Notes: a model not told the origin generated them from the letters alone. A stretch of 64,000 bases of DNA from Bdellovibrio bacteriovorus (GCF_002208115.1 NZ_CP020946.1:1054001-1118000), one strand, 5' to 3'; counted from the first letter of the stretch, positions 1 to 8,286 are shown. Numbers and translations: made by a program.

Positions 1-234
1 CTTGCCGACGATGTTGTGGGGCAGATGGCAGTCGTTGCATTTAGCGACGTGGTGATGGGCGGACTTTTGCCAGGAATCCAGGTTTTCGCGCATGACGTGG
101 CAGTTCACACAGGCCTTGGGATCGTCCGACAGGTACGAATATCCCTTCGCATAGATGAACGAGTAGCAGCCCAAGCCGATGACAACACCGAAAAGAACCA
201 AGATAAGCAGGTTGAGTTTGCTGAAGTTGGACAT
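1..234 (-). CDS. nrfH: NrfH-type tetraheme cytochrome c, nitrite reductase small subunit (partial, N-terminal 78 residues)
   Basis: The reading frame is open from ATG at 234 to the window edge, so the C-terminal half is missing. Residues about 6-29 form one N-terminal membrane anchor. Two heme-binding motifs follow: CVNCH at 42-46 and CNDCH at 66-70. The first continues as CxxCHxM (Met48), the arrangement known in NrfH, where the Met is a heme ligand. In that family the protein takes electrons from menaquinol and passes them to the periplasmic ammonia-forming nitrite reductase NrfA. nrfA would be expected to the left, outside the window. NapC/NirT relatives are the alternative, but the CxxCHxM signature and short anchor favour NrfH. 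Confidence 0.85.
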   Translation of the reverse strand, partial: MSNFSKLNLLILVLFGVVIGLGCYSFIYAKGYSYLSDDPKACVNCHVMRENLDSWQKSAHHHVAKCNDCHLPHNIVGK

Positions 235-323
235 AAACGGATTATCAATTACTTTGCAGTATTTAGGTAGCTTTAATCCGACACTGGGCCTGCCAATCCA
301 ACCCGGGTTGAAGGCAAAAAAAA

Positions 324-355
324 GCCGACCCCTTGGGTGGAGTCGGCCGATTTTT
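324..355. terminator. Rho-independent terminator
   Basis: A GCCGAC/GTCGGC hairpin has an A-run on its left and a T-run on its right, so it can work in both directions. It lies between the start of nrfH and the end of the 379-687 gene. For that minus-strand gene the A-run at 315-323 reads as the U-tract. Confidence 0.8.
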
Positions 356-378
356 AACAAATTTATGACGGCGGTTAT

Positions 379-687
379 TTACTTCGCGCTGATTTCGACA
401 AGAGCGCAAGTTGGAGCCTGAACCACAACTTCATATTGAGCTGTCCAGGATTCGCCTTCATCGTTGGCGCCGGTGATTTCCACGGCAACTGCCACCTGGC
501 TCTGATCAAGTTTTGTGTAGCCAGTGATGGAGGAATCATATTCGTGGCCTTGGATGCCGGTGGCGTCACGCAGATAGTCTGCAACCGCTGCACCTTGCGC
601 AAATTGCGCGCATGGAAGTTTGTCAAGTTTAGCGGCCATAGCGGAAGTGGACACCAGGGTCATCAGAGCAAGAATCAAAGATTTCAT
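379..687 (-). CDS. Small secreted protein of unknown function
   Basis: A 102-residue protein. I chose the internal ATG at 687 because AAAGGAG lies just upstream and the protein then begins with a clean signal peptide (MKSLILALMTLVSTSAMA, cleavage before Ala-Lys). The mature part is about 83 residues, with two cysteines (PCAQ near the start and PTCAL near the end) that could form a disulfide. I recognise no family. It is probably periplasmic or outer-membrane associated. It is monocistronic, with a terminator immediately downstream. Confidence 0.7.
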   Translation of the reverse strand: MKSLILALMTLVSTSAMAAKLDKLPCAQFAQGAAVADYLRDATGIQGHEYDSSITGYTKLDQSQVAVAVEITGANDEGESWTAQYEVVVQAPTCALVEISAK

Positions 688-851
688 GGAAAACTCCTTT
701 GGTTTTTTATGGATCCTCTGTAGCACAACCAAAAGAGATTCTCTATGGGGGGAAGGAGGCAGATAAAAAATATTCACTGCACTTTTAAAATGCGTGCTCC
801 GTCAGATTCCGACGAAGCACGGGTTGTCAGGTTTTTGTCGGGATTTGGTTA

Positions 852-1784
852 TTAAGGCGTAAACACCTTAAACCAAATCGCCTGATCGGTGCCTTTCACA
901 TAGATGACCAAATATCCCGGCGCCAGGGCGGCGGCTCCGGGACCGGAGGTTAAAACTCCTCCCAAGGATTCCCATGAGTTCCACTTTCCATCCCACCACA
1001 GGTGCCATAAAGCATTGTCTGTGCCACGCACGAAGATATCCAGACGATCCGGGCCCCAGGCAGCCACATCAGGATCCGAAGTCAGAATGCCACCCAGAGA
1101 CTCCCATCCTGACCAGCCACCAGCAAACCACTTGTGCCAGAGAGCATTGTCAGTGCCGCGAACAAAGACGTCGATTCTTCCCGCAGACCAGGAGGCTGCC
1201 GCGGGATCCGAAGTCAGAACGCCGCCCAAGGATTCCCATTCGGACCATGCACCACTGGCGAACCACTTGTGCCAGAGAGCATTGTCAGTCCCTCGTACAA
1301 ACACATCCACCCGGCCAAACTCCCAAGAAGTCACGGCGGGCCCGGACGTCAGCACGCCACCAATGCTGATCCATTCACTCCATTGGGAGCCCCACCAGTA
1401 ACGGGCCCAAAGGGCGTTGTCAGTGCCTCGGGCAAAGACATAGATCTGTTCACCTTGGCAGGCTGCTGCCGGAGATGATGTCAGTACGCCCCCTAAAGAA
1501 AACCATTCTGACCAACTGGCGCCATTCCAATAGCGCGACCACAGTGCATTGTCGGTGCCTTTTACAAACACGATGTTGCGAAAACCCGACATGGAGCAAC
1601 TGGCCGGATCGGAAGTGCCAATTCCACCGATAGTGATCCAATCGGACCACCCGGCGGGATTGATTTTTTCCGTCAGGCCGAATGAAGGATCATTTGTTGT
1701 GAGAGGCGAGTTGGGCACGTACCCGTGGGCCGAGAATGAAGACAACAACAACGTCGCAAAAAGTGAAATTATTTTGAAACGCAT
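852..1784 (-). CDS. Secreted PLL-like (DUF346) repeat beta-propeller protein
   Basis: A 310-residue exported protein with a signal peptide (about residues 1-22). The rest is built from roughly 43-residue repeats with the pattern GTDNALW...W...WSEWxSLGGVLTSxPA. Six to seven copies are visible, which fits a seven-bladed propeller. This repeat is known from DUF346 proteins and from the PLL fucose-binding lectins of Photorhabdus, so a sugar-binding role is plausible but inferred. Start: ATG at 1784 has AGGAGG eight bases upstream. A GTG two codons earlier is possible but would bring the SD too close. The copies are very similar in DNA, suggesting recent internal duplication. Confidence 0.8.
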   Translation of the reverse strand: MRFKIISLFATLLLSSFSAHGYVPNSPLTTNDPSFGLTEKINPAGWSDWITIGGIGTSDPASCSMSGFRNIVFVKGTDNALWSRYWNGASWSEWFSLGGVLTSSPAAACQGEQIYVFARGTDNALWARYWWGSQWSEWISIGGVLTSGPAVTSWEFGRVDVFVRGTDNALWHKWFASGAWSEWESLGGVLTSDPAAASWSAGRIDVFVRGTDNALWHKWFAGGWSGWESLGGILTSDPDVAAWGPDRLDIFVRGTDNALWHLWWDGKWNSWESLGGVLTSGPGAAALAPGYLVIYVKGTDQAIWFKVFTP

Positions 1785-1853
1785 AACCACCTCCTTGTAA
1801 GAATGTGTGGAGCTGATGGCTTCAAAATAGCACCGGGAATTTACGCTGCCAAA

Positions 1854-1876
1854 CCAGTCAGGATCAGACTGGCCTT
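1854..1876 (-). terminator. Probable terminator after the pseudouridine synthase gene
   Basis: A CCAGTC/GACTGG hairpin with a 7-nt loop starts a few bases beyond the stop codon of the minus-strand gene at 1877. The U-tract is short (TTT), so efficiency is doubtful. Confidence 0.45.
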
Positions 1877-2569
1877 TTAATATTCGTAATCAATGAGTGT
1901 GCGGAAATAATTCGGGACAGGAGCCTTGATGGTGATGCGCTTTTTATTGTGCGGATGCGTGAACTCAAGACTGGCGGAATGCAGGCGCAGTTCTTTGAAA
2001 TTGGTAGAGGCTTTTCCGTACTTGGGATCACCGACGATCGGGTGCCCTTCACCGGCAAGATGCACACGGATCTGGTTTTTCTTGCCGGTCAGCAGGTTGA
2101 TCTTCAAAAGACTGAATTTCTCAGTTTCTTTCAAAACTTCATATTCGGTAATGGCAAGCTTTCCTTTGTCGGAATCCTTGCTGGAATGAACAACATAGTT
2201 TTCATCCTCTTCCAAATAGCTGCTGATGGTGCCGCTTTTTTTCGGCATTTTACCGTGAACAATGGCGTAGTAAGTCTTGATCGTGGACTTCCAGTCGTCC
2301 TTTAGAAATTGCTGAACCTGTTGGGTTTTTGCAAAGATCAAAACCCCCGTGGTGGCCTGATCCAGACGATGCACAACATAAACACATTTGTTGGAGCGGG
2401 GATTGCCTTTACGGACATACAGATTCAGCAGATTGTGAATCGTGTTTTCACGGTCCCACTTGGCTGCCACAGTCAGAACCCCCGGAGCCTTGTTACCCAC
2501 GATGACATCCAGGTCTTCATGAAGAATTTCAAAGCCGCGGGGTTGATGTTTTTTAGGGATCTTTTTCAT
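1877..2569 (-). CDS. RluA-family pseudouridine synthase
   Basis: 230 residues. The family signature HRLDQATTG lies at residues 67-75, with the catalytic aspartate at Asp70. The segment LLTGKKNQIRVHLAG and the PIVGDPKYG motif, both typical of RluA/RluD enzymes, follow. No N-terminal S4 domain is present, so it resembles the short RluA or RluC-like single-domain forms. These enzymes isomerise specific uridines in rRNA or tRNA, but the target cannot be told from sequence. The ATG is preceded by AGCAGG, which sits in the stem of a long hairpin (see the regulatory entry at 2576-2622). Confidence 0.9.
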   Translation of the reverse strand: MKKIPKKHQPRGFEILHEDLDVIVGNKAPGVLTVAAKWDRENTIHNLLNLYVRKGNPRSNKCVYVVHRLDQATTGVLIFAKTQQVQQFLKDDWKSTIKTYYAIVHGKMPKKSGTISSYLEEDENYVVHSSKDSDKGKLAITEYEVLKETEKFSLLKINLLTGKKNQIRVHLAGEGHPIVGDPKYGKASTNFKELRLHSASLEFTHPHNKKRITIKAPVPNYFRTLIDYEY

Positions 2570-2575
2570 GGGGAA

Positions 2576-2622
2576 CCTGCTGTCTGTTGAGAGCTTGTTT
2601 TTAGCTTAAACGGACAGCAGGT
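2576..2622 (-). promoter_or_regulatory. Long hairpin burying the SD of the pseudouridine synthase gene
   Basis: On the minus strand the arms CCTGCTGTC and GACAGCAGG pair over 9 bp. After one mismatch they continue through GTT/AAC and AGCT/AGCT to an AAAAACA loop. The 3' arm contains AGCAGG, the only SD candidate, seven bases from the ATG at 2569. A transcript starting upstream of the hairpin would have its ribosome site closed, which suggests translational control. Confidence 0.55.
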
Positions 2623-2648
2623 GCCTAGTGGAAATTAAGCAAAATGAA

Positions 2649-3221
2649 TTAATTGTCCTGGCCGACCGGTTCACCCGTGATTTTGCAGTATCTTTGGTTG
2701 CGAACGGGGATTTCCAGTTCGATCGGGGTGTTACCCAAGGATTTCACAGTGGCTTTAAGCAGCATGGTTCCGTTCGGGTTGACGGACAACGAGGCCGTCA
2801 CCTCAGCCTTTAGCTGACTGTGGATGGTCGTGCGGTCGAAGATTCCATCTGCGGAAGAGGTGCTTTCGCCCTTGGCAATGATGGTTGCGTCCACCGGGCC
2901 GCAAGTGAACGAGGTGGTCAGCAGTTCCCCGTGTGGAAGGGTGCAGGCCGCTTTCGGGCTGATGGCCAAGGTCACGGCAGTCACGGTTTTGTCGGCGTCC
3001 TGGGCGCGCCCCGTCACTTGAGAAAGGCTGTAGTTTCCGCGATGACCCCAGTAGCCCAGGTCCGCCTGCATTGTAATGTAGGTGCCGTCAAAGCCGATCG
3101 CGCCGTCACGGTTGATGAAGAAACTGCGCTGTGTGAAAGAGGGACTGTCAGTGCACTCCAGATTTAATGCCATGGCTGGGTGACCAAGAAGAAGAGCTGC
3201 TACCAAGAAAATCGATTTCAT
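2649..3221 (-). CDS. Secreted protein of unknown function
   Basis: 190 residues beginning MKSIFLVAALLLGHPAMA, a clear signal peptide cleaved before LNLECTD. The mature protein of about 172 residues has four to five cysteines (LECTD, AACTL, FTCGP, RYCKI) and a beta-rich look, with a charged, proline-containing C-terminus. I recognise no family. The general plan (small, Cys-paired, beta-rich, exported) recurs several times in this window. AGGTATCC lies just upstream of the ATG as a weak SD. The following 225 bp to the next gene are AT-rich and carry no clear gene. Confidence 0.7.
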   Translation of the reverse strand: MKSIFLVAALLLGHPAMALNLECTDSPSFTQRSFFINRDGAIGFDGTYITMQADLGYWGHRGNYSLSQVTGRAQDADKTVTAVTLAISPKAACTLPHGELLTTSFTCGPVDATIIAKGESTSSADGIFDRTTIHSQLKAEVTASLSVNPNGTMLLKATVKSLGNTPIELEIPVRNQRYCKITGEPVGQDN

Positions 3222-3446
3222 AGGATACCTCCGTTTTGTTAGGCGGAAGGTATAACTAGGGTATTGATATGTAAATAAAGATACTGGTTATATATTTAAT
3301 AGGTATTTACCTATATAAAAGAACGGCCCGGCGTCTGTGGGGGATCGGAAGGGTTGAATAGGGCCCCTGGATCCGTGTTTGTTGTCAGAGATTGTAGCGG
3401 ACGGGGGGCTTATATTGTTTAATGTAAGCTATCCAGCGAGGTGGTT

Positions 3447-3662
3447 ATGGATTCAAACAAGACTTCCGACGTGTCTCCTATCGCGGGCAACTTCAGTAAA
3501 GAACGCAATCCTTCCGTTCAAAACGGAGTTCAGTACAATCAAGGGGACATCGAAGATCATCAAAGCAAAGAAGATATGCAAAAGAACTGGGACAAAAAGG
3601 ACGGGGACAAGTCCGAGGTCATTGATAGCGAAGGTCACCGCAATCGTATTAATCACTACTGA
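3447..3662 (+). CDS. Small hydrophilic protein of unknown function
   Basis: 71 residues, strongly charged, rich in Asp, Lys, Asn and Gln, without hydrophobic segments. It is probably cytoplasmic and disordered (for example HQSKEDMQKNWDKKDGDKS). The ATG at 3447 follows GCGAGGTGGTT, the same spacing and wording as the starts at 1784 and 49621. A GTG two codons upstream is the alternative. No family is recognised and expression is unproven. A start signal like that of two other genes here supports it being real. Confidence 0.5.
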   Translation: MDSNKTSDVSPIAGNFSKERNPSVQNGVQYNQGDIEDHQSKEDMQKNWDKKDGDKSEVIDSEGHRNRINHY

Positions 3663-3676
3663 CTTTTAAACACAAA

Positions 3677-4615
3677 CTATTCACACAGTTCATCGCGGAT
3701 TTTCATGAACAAGTCCGCGCGGTCGGTGATGACTCCATCGGCCCCAGCGGCTATCACCCACTTTAATTCCTCCACCGAGTTCGGGGTCCACGCGATCACG
3801 CGAATGCCTTTCTGATGCAGGCCGAAGACCACCTCGGGCGTCAGTTGGGGCCAGCCGGTGGTGACCAGGCGACTGCCCAGCTTCGAGGCCGCTTCCAGCG
3901 CTCCGCGCGCATCCCAGATCAAGGGCACCACGTCGATTTCCGGAGCTTTGGCTTTCAGGTTCTTCAGAGTTTCGTGATTAAAGGACTGAACAAAGAATCG
4001 ATCCTGGCTCCAGCCGCTTTGGCGGATTTCTTTGATAATCAGATCCAGATACTGATCTTCGGCGGGGAAGTACTGCTCCTGGTCTTTGAAATATTTAATT
4101 TCGATGTTCAGACGGGCAGGTTTGCCTGCGACTTTATAGTCTTTGAAAGCAGAAAATACTTCGCGAAAAAGCGGGATGGGTTCGGTGCGGGGCTCTGAAT
4201 AATGTCGCTCTCCGCAGCGGATCTGCGATGTTTCGGCGTAACTCATATGGCGAAGCGCGGCCTTTTCCAGGGACTTGCCATGCAGCGAGCAGCGCTCGGC
4301 CTTGATATTGGGAATCGGATCGTGGGCGGCGACGATCTGATCATCACCGGTGATCATCAAATCCAGCTCTGCCGTGTCAGCTCCGGCGTCAAAGGCGGCT
4401 TTGAACGAAGCCAGAGTGTTGTTGGCATATCCGTCAATGCCACGATGACCGTGGACTTCCATATTTTTGGCAATCAGGCACATCACCGCATTTTTTCCCA
4501 AAGTGTCGCCACTGAAGGGGCGGCGCTGAATAGGGGCCGTTGTTTGCGCCAGCGCTGTCAGGCTGAACGCCACGGTCACCAGGAATGCCATGCCGGATGG
4601 AAAAATACGTTTCAT
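3677..4615 (-). CDS. Exported glycerophosphodiester phosphodiesterase (GDPD family)
   Basis: 312 residues with a signal peptide (about 1-24, ending ALAQ). The GDPD catalytic pattern is present: HRG at 57-59, the metal-binding ExD pair at Glu83/Asp85, and His99 in the AAHDP motif. Further conserved parts are IEIKY and the C-terminal IAWTPNS...GADGVITDRADL. The family cleaves glycerophosphodiesters to glycerol-3-phosphate and an alcohol using a divalent metal. Here it would act in the periplasm, possibly on phospholipid breakdown products, which would suit a predator that digests prey membranes (inference). Monocistronic. Confidence 0.92.
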   Translation of the reverse strand: MKRIFPSGMAFLVTVAFSLTALAQTTAPIQRRPFSGDTLGKNAVMCLIAKNMEVHGHRGIDGYANNTLASFKAAFDAGADTAELDLMITGDDQIVAAHDPIPNIKAERCSLHGKSLEKAALRHMSYAETSQIRCGERHYSEPRTEPIPLFREVFSAFKDYKVAGKPARLNIEIKYFKDQEQYFPAEDQYLDLIIKEIRQSGWSQDRFFVQSFNHETLKNLKAKAPEIDVVPLIWDARGALEAASKLGSRLVTTGWPQLTPEVVFGLHQKGIRVIAWTPNSVEELKWVIAAGADGVITDRADLFMKIRDELCE

Positions 4616-4710
4616 AGAATAAAGATATCGGATGAAACTGGACCTGAATTAACTGGTGCGATTGCAAAGTCTCATTTTGTGACACTGATTTGTGACAAGT
4701 AAGAAGGGTC

Positions 4711-5673
4711 GTGACGTCAGGAAAGGTGCCCACATCGCCGATCTTTCATAAAATGACAGGCATGGAAGACACTGAATTGTATCAGCAGTTAAAACAGATC
4801 TGGCAGATGCTGAACGAGCCGATCTTTCGTATCAAGGATGCCGAGGTTTCTGCGGCCAGTGTTTTGGTTTCCATTTTGTTGATGGTTGTGGCCGTTTACG
4901 GATCGAAGCTGGTCAGTAAGATTGTGGTCAAGCAGCTTTCGCGCCGCCGGGTGGACAGCGGGGTGCGTGACTCCATCGCGAAGTTTGTGCGCTATGTGCT
5001 GGTGGTGATGGGGGGCATATTTGCCCTTGATAACATGGGGATCTCGATCAGCTCGTTGGCGGCAGTCGGGGCCGTCCTGATGGTCGGGATCGGCTTTGGT
5101 TTGCAAAACGTCACGCAAAATTTTATAGCCGGGATAATTTTACTGATAGAGCGTCCGATCAAGGTCGGCGACATCATTCGGGTGGGCGACACTTCTGGAA
5201 AAGTCATCGACATCCGGGTGCGTTCCTCGATCATCCAGACCCGGGATGATATCACCATCATCGTTCCCAATTCCAAATTCATCGCGGAAGAAGTCACCAA
5301 TGAAAGTTTGGCCTCGGGCAAAATTCGCCAGCACATCACGGTGGGTGTGGCCTATGGTTCTGACGTGGCATTGGTGAAAAAGATTCTGATTGCAGCCGCT
5401 TTGGAGCATCCCGAGGTCGTAAAGGAGCCCAAACCCAATGCTTTGCTTAAAGACTTCGGGGAATCGTCGCTGGATTTCGATCTGCGCTTTTGGTGTCAGA
5501 ATATCTGGCGCATCGAAAGCATCACCAGCGATATTCGTTCCATAATCGTGGAGCGTTTTAAGGAAAATAAAATACTCATTCCTTATCCACAGCGGGATCT
5601 GCATATAGTAGAGTCCTCACCTCAGGACTCTACCTCCCGGGCCCCGACACAAAATCCGGAGCTGGATCACTAG
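4711..5673 (+). CDS. MscS-family small-conductance mechanosensitive channel
   Basis: 320 residues. Three membrane segments lie at about 47-66, 90-108 and 112-141. The third is the glycine/alanine-rich pore helix (SSLAAVGAVLMVGIGFGLQ), directly followed by the conserved VTQNFIAGIILLIERPIKVGD segment that starts the cytoplasmic beta domain. The family opens on membrane tension and releases solutes after osmotic downshock. Start uncertain: GTG at 4711 has AAGAAGG close by; ATGs at 4753 and 4762 lack a good SD. The stop overlaps the end of the convergent MBL gene by 4 bp. Confidence 0.9.
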   Translation: MTSGKVPTSPIFHKMTGMEDTELYQQLKQIWQMLNEPIFRIKDAEVSAASVLVSILLMVVAVYGSKLVSKIVVKQLSRRRVDSGVRDSIAKFVRYVLVVMGGIFALDNMGISISSLAAVGAVLMVGIGFGLQNVTQNFIAGIILLIERPIKVGDIIRVGDTSGKVIDIRVRSSIIQTRDDITIIVPNSKFIAEEVTNESLASGKIRQHITVGVAYGSDVALVKKILIAAALEHPEVVKEPKPNALLKDFGESSLDFDLRFWCQNIWRIESITSDIRSIIVERFKENKILIPYPQRDLHIVESSPQDSTSRAPTQNPELDH

Positions 5674-6536
5674 TTACGGTTCATCATTTCTTCGAAGGCC
5701 CCGACGGCTTTGGCGTCATGGCTTGGAACTATCAGAAGATCCGGATACTTTTTTTGCAAAGCCTGCAGTTCCAGGATCCGGGTCATGACTTCATCGGGTT
5801 TGTTGTCAGCGAATTTTGAGCTAATCCAGAACTTGGGCAGCCCTTTGGTGATCCCATCGGAATTCCATACGGTGTCACCGACCAGAAAGGCTCTTTTGCC
5901 GCTGGCAAGATTGATGAAAAGACCCACAGACCCCGGAGAATGCCCCGGCATTCCGACCAGAATCAGACTGCCATCACCAAAGATGTCGCGGCTTTTTGCA
6001 TAGCCTTCATAGCTTTTGTTTTCCAGTGTGTAGGTCTGCCATACAATCTGCTCGTTGAACAAAGAGGGGAAGATTGCCGGAGACGCATTTTTTGTTTTTA
6101 AAAAGTCCAGTTCCTCTTGAAGAACCTCGACGGGGACGGATGGAAAATCGATCAAGCCACTGGAATGATCAAAGTGGGCATGGGACAGAATAATACGGTC
6201 TGCCTTAAGTCCAAGGGCTTTCAGTTGATCTGCGGCGGATTCTTTTTGTATAAACTTTGTCGCTGATCGAGCCCACCAAACCATATCCTTCACCTGAGTT
6301 TTAATGGAATGTCCCAAACCGGTATCAAACAGGAATGTCCCTTTCGGATGCTGGATAAAGAATGCGGGGTGGACCATGGAAAACTTTTTAAACCACGAGC
6401 CTCCTTTGATAGTTTCAGCCTCGGGCGGGGAAATGGTTCCGGTATACAGAACCTTCACATTCAGTTTCTCATCACGAGACCAGCTCGGGAACGAGATTGC
6501 GGTTATGGCCATTAAAATCATCAAATATTTTCTCAT
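5670..6536 (-). CDS. Exported metallo-beta-lactamase-fold hydrolase (lactonase-like)
   Basis: 288 residues with a signal peptide (about 1-21, PSWSRDE). The zinc motif HAHFDH at 119-124 is intact. The later ligands are in GMPGHSPGS and FLVGDTVW, with a terminal histidine in VPSHDAK. The layout resembles N-acyl-homoserine-lactone lactonases and related MBL enzymes, but the substrate is not proven. Start: ATG at 6536 has GGGAG six bases upstream; an upstream ATG at 6557 would disrupt the signal peptide. It is divergent from a MerR regulator and is preceded by a MerR-style promoter with an internal dyad, so that regulator very probably controls it. Confidence 0.85.
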   Translation of the reverse strand: MRKYLMILMAITAISFPSWSRDEKLNVKVLYTGTISPPEAETIKGGSWFKKFSMVHPAFFIQHPKGTFLFDTGLGHSIKTQVKDMVWWARSATKFIQKESAADQLKALGLKADRIILSHAHFDHSSGLIDFPSVPVEVLQEELDFLKTKNASPAIFPSLFNEQIVWQTYTLENKSYEGYAKSRDIFGDGSLILVGMPGHSPGSVGLFINLASGKRAFLVGDTVWNSDGITKGLPKFWISSKFADNKPDEVMTRILELQALQKKYPDLLIVPSHDAKAVGAFEEMMNRN

Positions 6537-6565
6537 AGGAACTCCCATGGACTTCATCCTAAACT

Positions 6566-6589
6566 ATGGAGTAAACTCCATGGTCAAGA
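6566..6589 (-). promoter_or_regulatory. MerR-type operator/promoter for the MBL gene
   Basis: A perfect dyad ATGGAGT-AA-ACTCCAT (6566-6581) lies between TTGACC (6589-6584) and a TAGGAT-like -10 on the minus strand, giving the long spacer of about 20 bp typical of MerR-activated promoters. It sits between the divergent MBL gene and the MerR gene. Confidence 0.7.
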
Positions 6590-6598
6590 GGGCTTTTT

Positions 6599-6949
6599 AT
6601 GCTGATTGGACAATTATCCAAAGAAACCGGTATCTCCCGGGATACCTTGCGTTTTTATGAAAAAGAGGGGCTGATCCGCAGCTCATTAAGAGAAAATGGA
6701 TACAGGGACTATTCGTCTGCGGTGGTGGAGGAGCTGAAGCTGATCCAGCTTGCCAAAACCCTGGGTTTCAGCCTGAAAGAAATCAAGAGTTTGAAAGTGG
6801 CCTTGCTGAAGGGAGAGCTGTCCCGAGAAAAAGTGCGTTTACAGCTTGAAAAGAAGCTTCTTTGGATCGAGCAGCAAAGTCAGGGTCTGAAAATGATGAA
6901 AAAGCTGATTCTGGAAAAATTGAATAATTGCGACTCGCCCATTTGTTAA
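6599..6949 (+). CDS. MerR-family transcriptional regulator
   Basis: 116 residues. The N-terminal winged HTH is classical: LIGQLSKETGISRDTLRFYE, the ENGYRDY wing, then LGFSLKEIKSLK. A coiled-coil dimerisation helix (about 75-105) follows. The C-terminus ends in NNCDSPIC, with two cysteines that might act as a sensor or metal site (inference). There is no large effector domain. Such proteins bind a dyad in an over-long promoter spacer and untwist DNA when activated. The dyad at 6566-6581 lies in its own upstream region, so it probably controls both itself and the divergent exported MBL enzyme. Confidence 0.9.
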   Translation: MLIGQLSKETGISRDTLRFYEKEGLIRSSLRENGYRDYSSAVVEELKLIQLAKTLGFSLKEIKSLKVALLKGELSREKVRLQLEKKLLWIEQQSQGLKMMKKLILEKLNNCDSPIC

Positions 6950-7212
6950 CAGGTGCTCCGCGCGGGCGCGACTGTTTTATTTTCCTTCGTAGCGGAACAA
7001 AGAACTTGCCTAACATCTGTGCGTTGGCCAATAAAACCGGTTTGTAAATATCACCGGAAGTTGTTTGGTATTCTACTGGAATCGCATGTTATTTGTGAAG
7101 ACTCCGATACGCTCAAGATTCCAGATTGTTTGCATTCCTAAATATAGTATCCTCGCTACACAAAACTATCAGACACCCGTTGATTGGGTATTCCCCTTTG
7201 GAGGATGGGACA
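6950..7212. other. Intergenic region without a supported gene
   Basis: 263 bp between the MerR gene and the first small HTH gene. I see no gene, RNA or strong hairpin. The right half is AT-rich and probably holds the HTH gene's promoter. Confidence 0.5.
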
Positions 7213-7473
7213 ATGAACATGGCGAAGTTTCTCAAGGAGAAAAGAATAGATGCAGCTTTGACTCAACTGGAAGTGGGGCAGCGCCTCGGCTTTCACAAAT
7301 CGCAGTTCATTTCCAGCCTGGAAAGAGGCACCAGCAGGCCGCCGGTGATGGTTTTAAAAAGAATGTGTGAAATCTACCGTGTTTCTGAAGAAGAGATGCG
7401 GCGGGCTTACTTGGAAAATGCCGTGGAAGAAGCAGAAGTCAAGGCCGTCAAAGCCTGGAACTCTGAATCTTAA
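7213..7473 (+). CDS. Small XRE-type HTH regulator, paralog 1
   Basis: 86 residues, essentially one Cro/CI-type HTH: FLKEKRIDAALTQLEVGQRL, then FHKSQFISSLERGTSRPP as recognition helix and following turn. A short charged C-terminal helix ends it. ATG at 7213 follows GGAGG by eight bases; ATG at 7219 is a possible internal start. It is nearly identical to the proteins at 8344 and 10430 and related to the one at 32002. No ligand or dimerisation domain is present. A response-regulator gene begins 39 bp downstream, possibly in the same operon. Confidence 0.85.
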   Translation: MNMAKFLKEKRIDAALTQLEVGQRLGFHKSQFISSLERGTSRPPVMVLKRMCEIYRVSEEEMRRAYLENAVEEAEVKAVKAWNSES

Positions 7474-7512
7474 TATAAATAACAAAGCAACTTTATCAAA
7501 GTTAGGGACAGA

Positions 7513-8187
7513 ATGTCTTATCGATTTCTATTGCTTGAAGATGATCCTGAGATTGCCGCTATCGTTCTGCAGGGGCTGTTTGCGGAAGGTTATGAAGGGG
7601 AGTGGGTGCCCAACGGAGAGCGCGCGCTGGACCGTTGTCAGAGTCAGAAATATGATCTTATGATTTCTGATATTTTGATGCAGGGGATGAGCGGACTGGA
7701 AGTGGTTCGTCGTGCAAAGACCCTTCAGCCGGATCTTCCTGTTATCTTTCTAAGCGCCCTCAGTGCTGATGAGGAACGCATTTTGGGGCTGTCTTGTGGG
7801 GATGACTATTTGTGCAAGCCTTTTTCTGTGGCCGAGTTGCAGATTCGCATCCGCAAGATTCTTCAGCCCAGGGACAGTTCCGCGGTTTTGACATACGGAA
7901 ATCTGAAGCTGGACCGATTGAAGCGGAAAGTGGTGTGCGGCACCGAGCTGGTTGATATGCAAGAGCGTGAATTTAAGCTCTTGGATTTGTTCATCTCCAA
8001 TCCTCATCGCATTATCAGTCGGGAGCATATTCTGCGGGAAATTTGCGGGTACAATCATTTTCCAAGCACAAATGTTCTGGATGTCCTGATTTGCCGGCTG
8101 CGGGAAAAGATCTCTGCGGGGACCGGGCGGGTTTCGATCCGCACCGTACGCGGAGTCGGCTATAAAATTCACCTTGAAGCGGTGTAA
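7513..8187 (+). CDS. OmpR/PhoB-family response regulator (orphan)
   Basis: 224 residues. The receiver domain (1-120) has the acidic pair Glu9/Asp10, phosphoacceptor Asp53, a Ser at 81 and Lys102 in CKPF, so phosphorylation should work. The C-terminal winged helix (about 128-222) shows EFKLLDLFISNP, IISREHIL and the VRGVGYKI ending. No histidine kinase gene is nearby. It sits between two near-identical small HTH genes and is followed by a GC-rich hairpin at 8195-8214. Targets cannot be deduced from sequence. Confidence 0.92.
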   Translation: MSYRFLLLEDDPEIAAIVLQGLFAEGYEGEWVPNGERALDRCQSQKYDLMISDILMQGMSGLEVVRRAKTLQPDLPVIFLSALSADEERILGLSCGDDYLCKPFSVAELQIRIRKILQPRDSSAVLTYGNLKLDRLKRKVVCGTELVDMQEREFKLLDLFISNPHRIISREHILREICGYNHFPSTNVLDVLICRLREKISAGTGRVSIRTVRGVGYKIHLEAV

Positions 8188-8194
8188 ATACCAA

Positions 8195-8214
8195 GGGGCT
8201 CTGGATCGAGCCCC
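8195..8214 (+). terminator. GC-rich hairpin after the response regulator
   Basis: A perfect GGGGCTC/GAGCCCC stem with a 6-nt loop starts 7 bp after the stop codon. No U-tract follows, so it may be a weak terminator or an mRNA-stabilising end. Confidence 0.45.
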
Positions 8215-8286
8215 TGACTAAATAGCCTACGACGTGATTGTTACGATTGCGCCATCGTTGAGATTCTAGGTTCTTTTCTCGCCCAA

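Noticed and set aside
904-1478. Overlapping plus-strand frames across the PLL repeats
   Set aside because: Repeat-driven shadows in other frames, without start signals.
4711-4755. Promoter or riboswitch before the MscS gene
   Set aside because: No conserved structure or clear hexamers were found; only the start-codon choice is uncertain.
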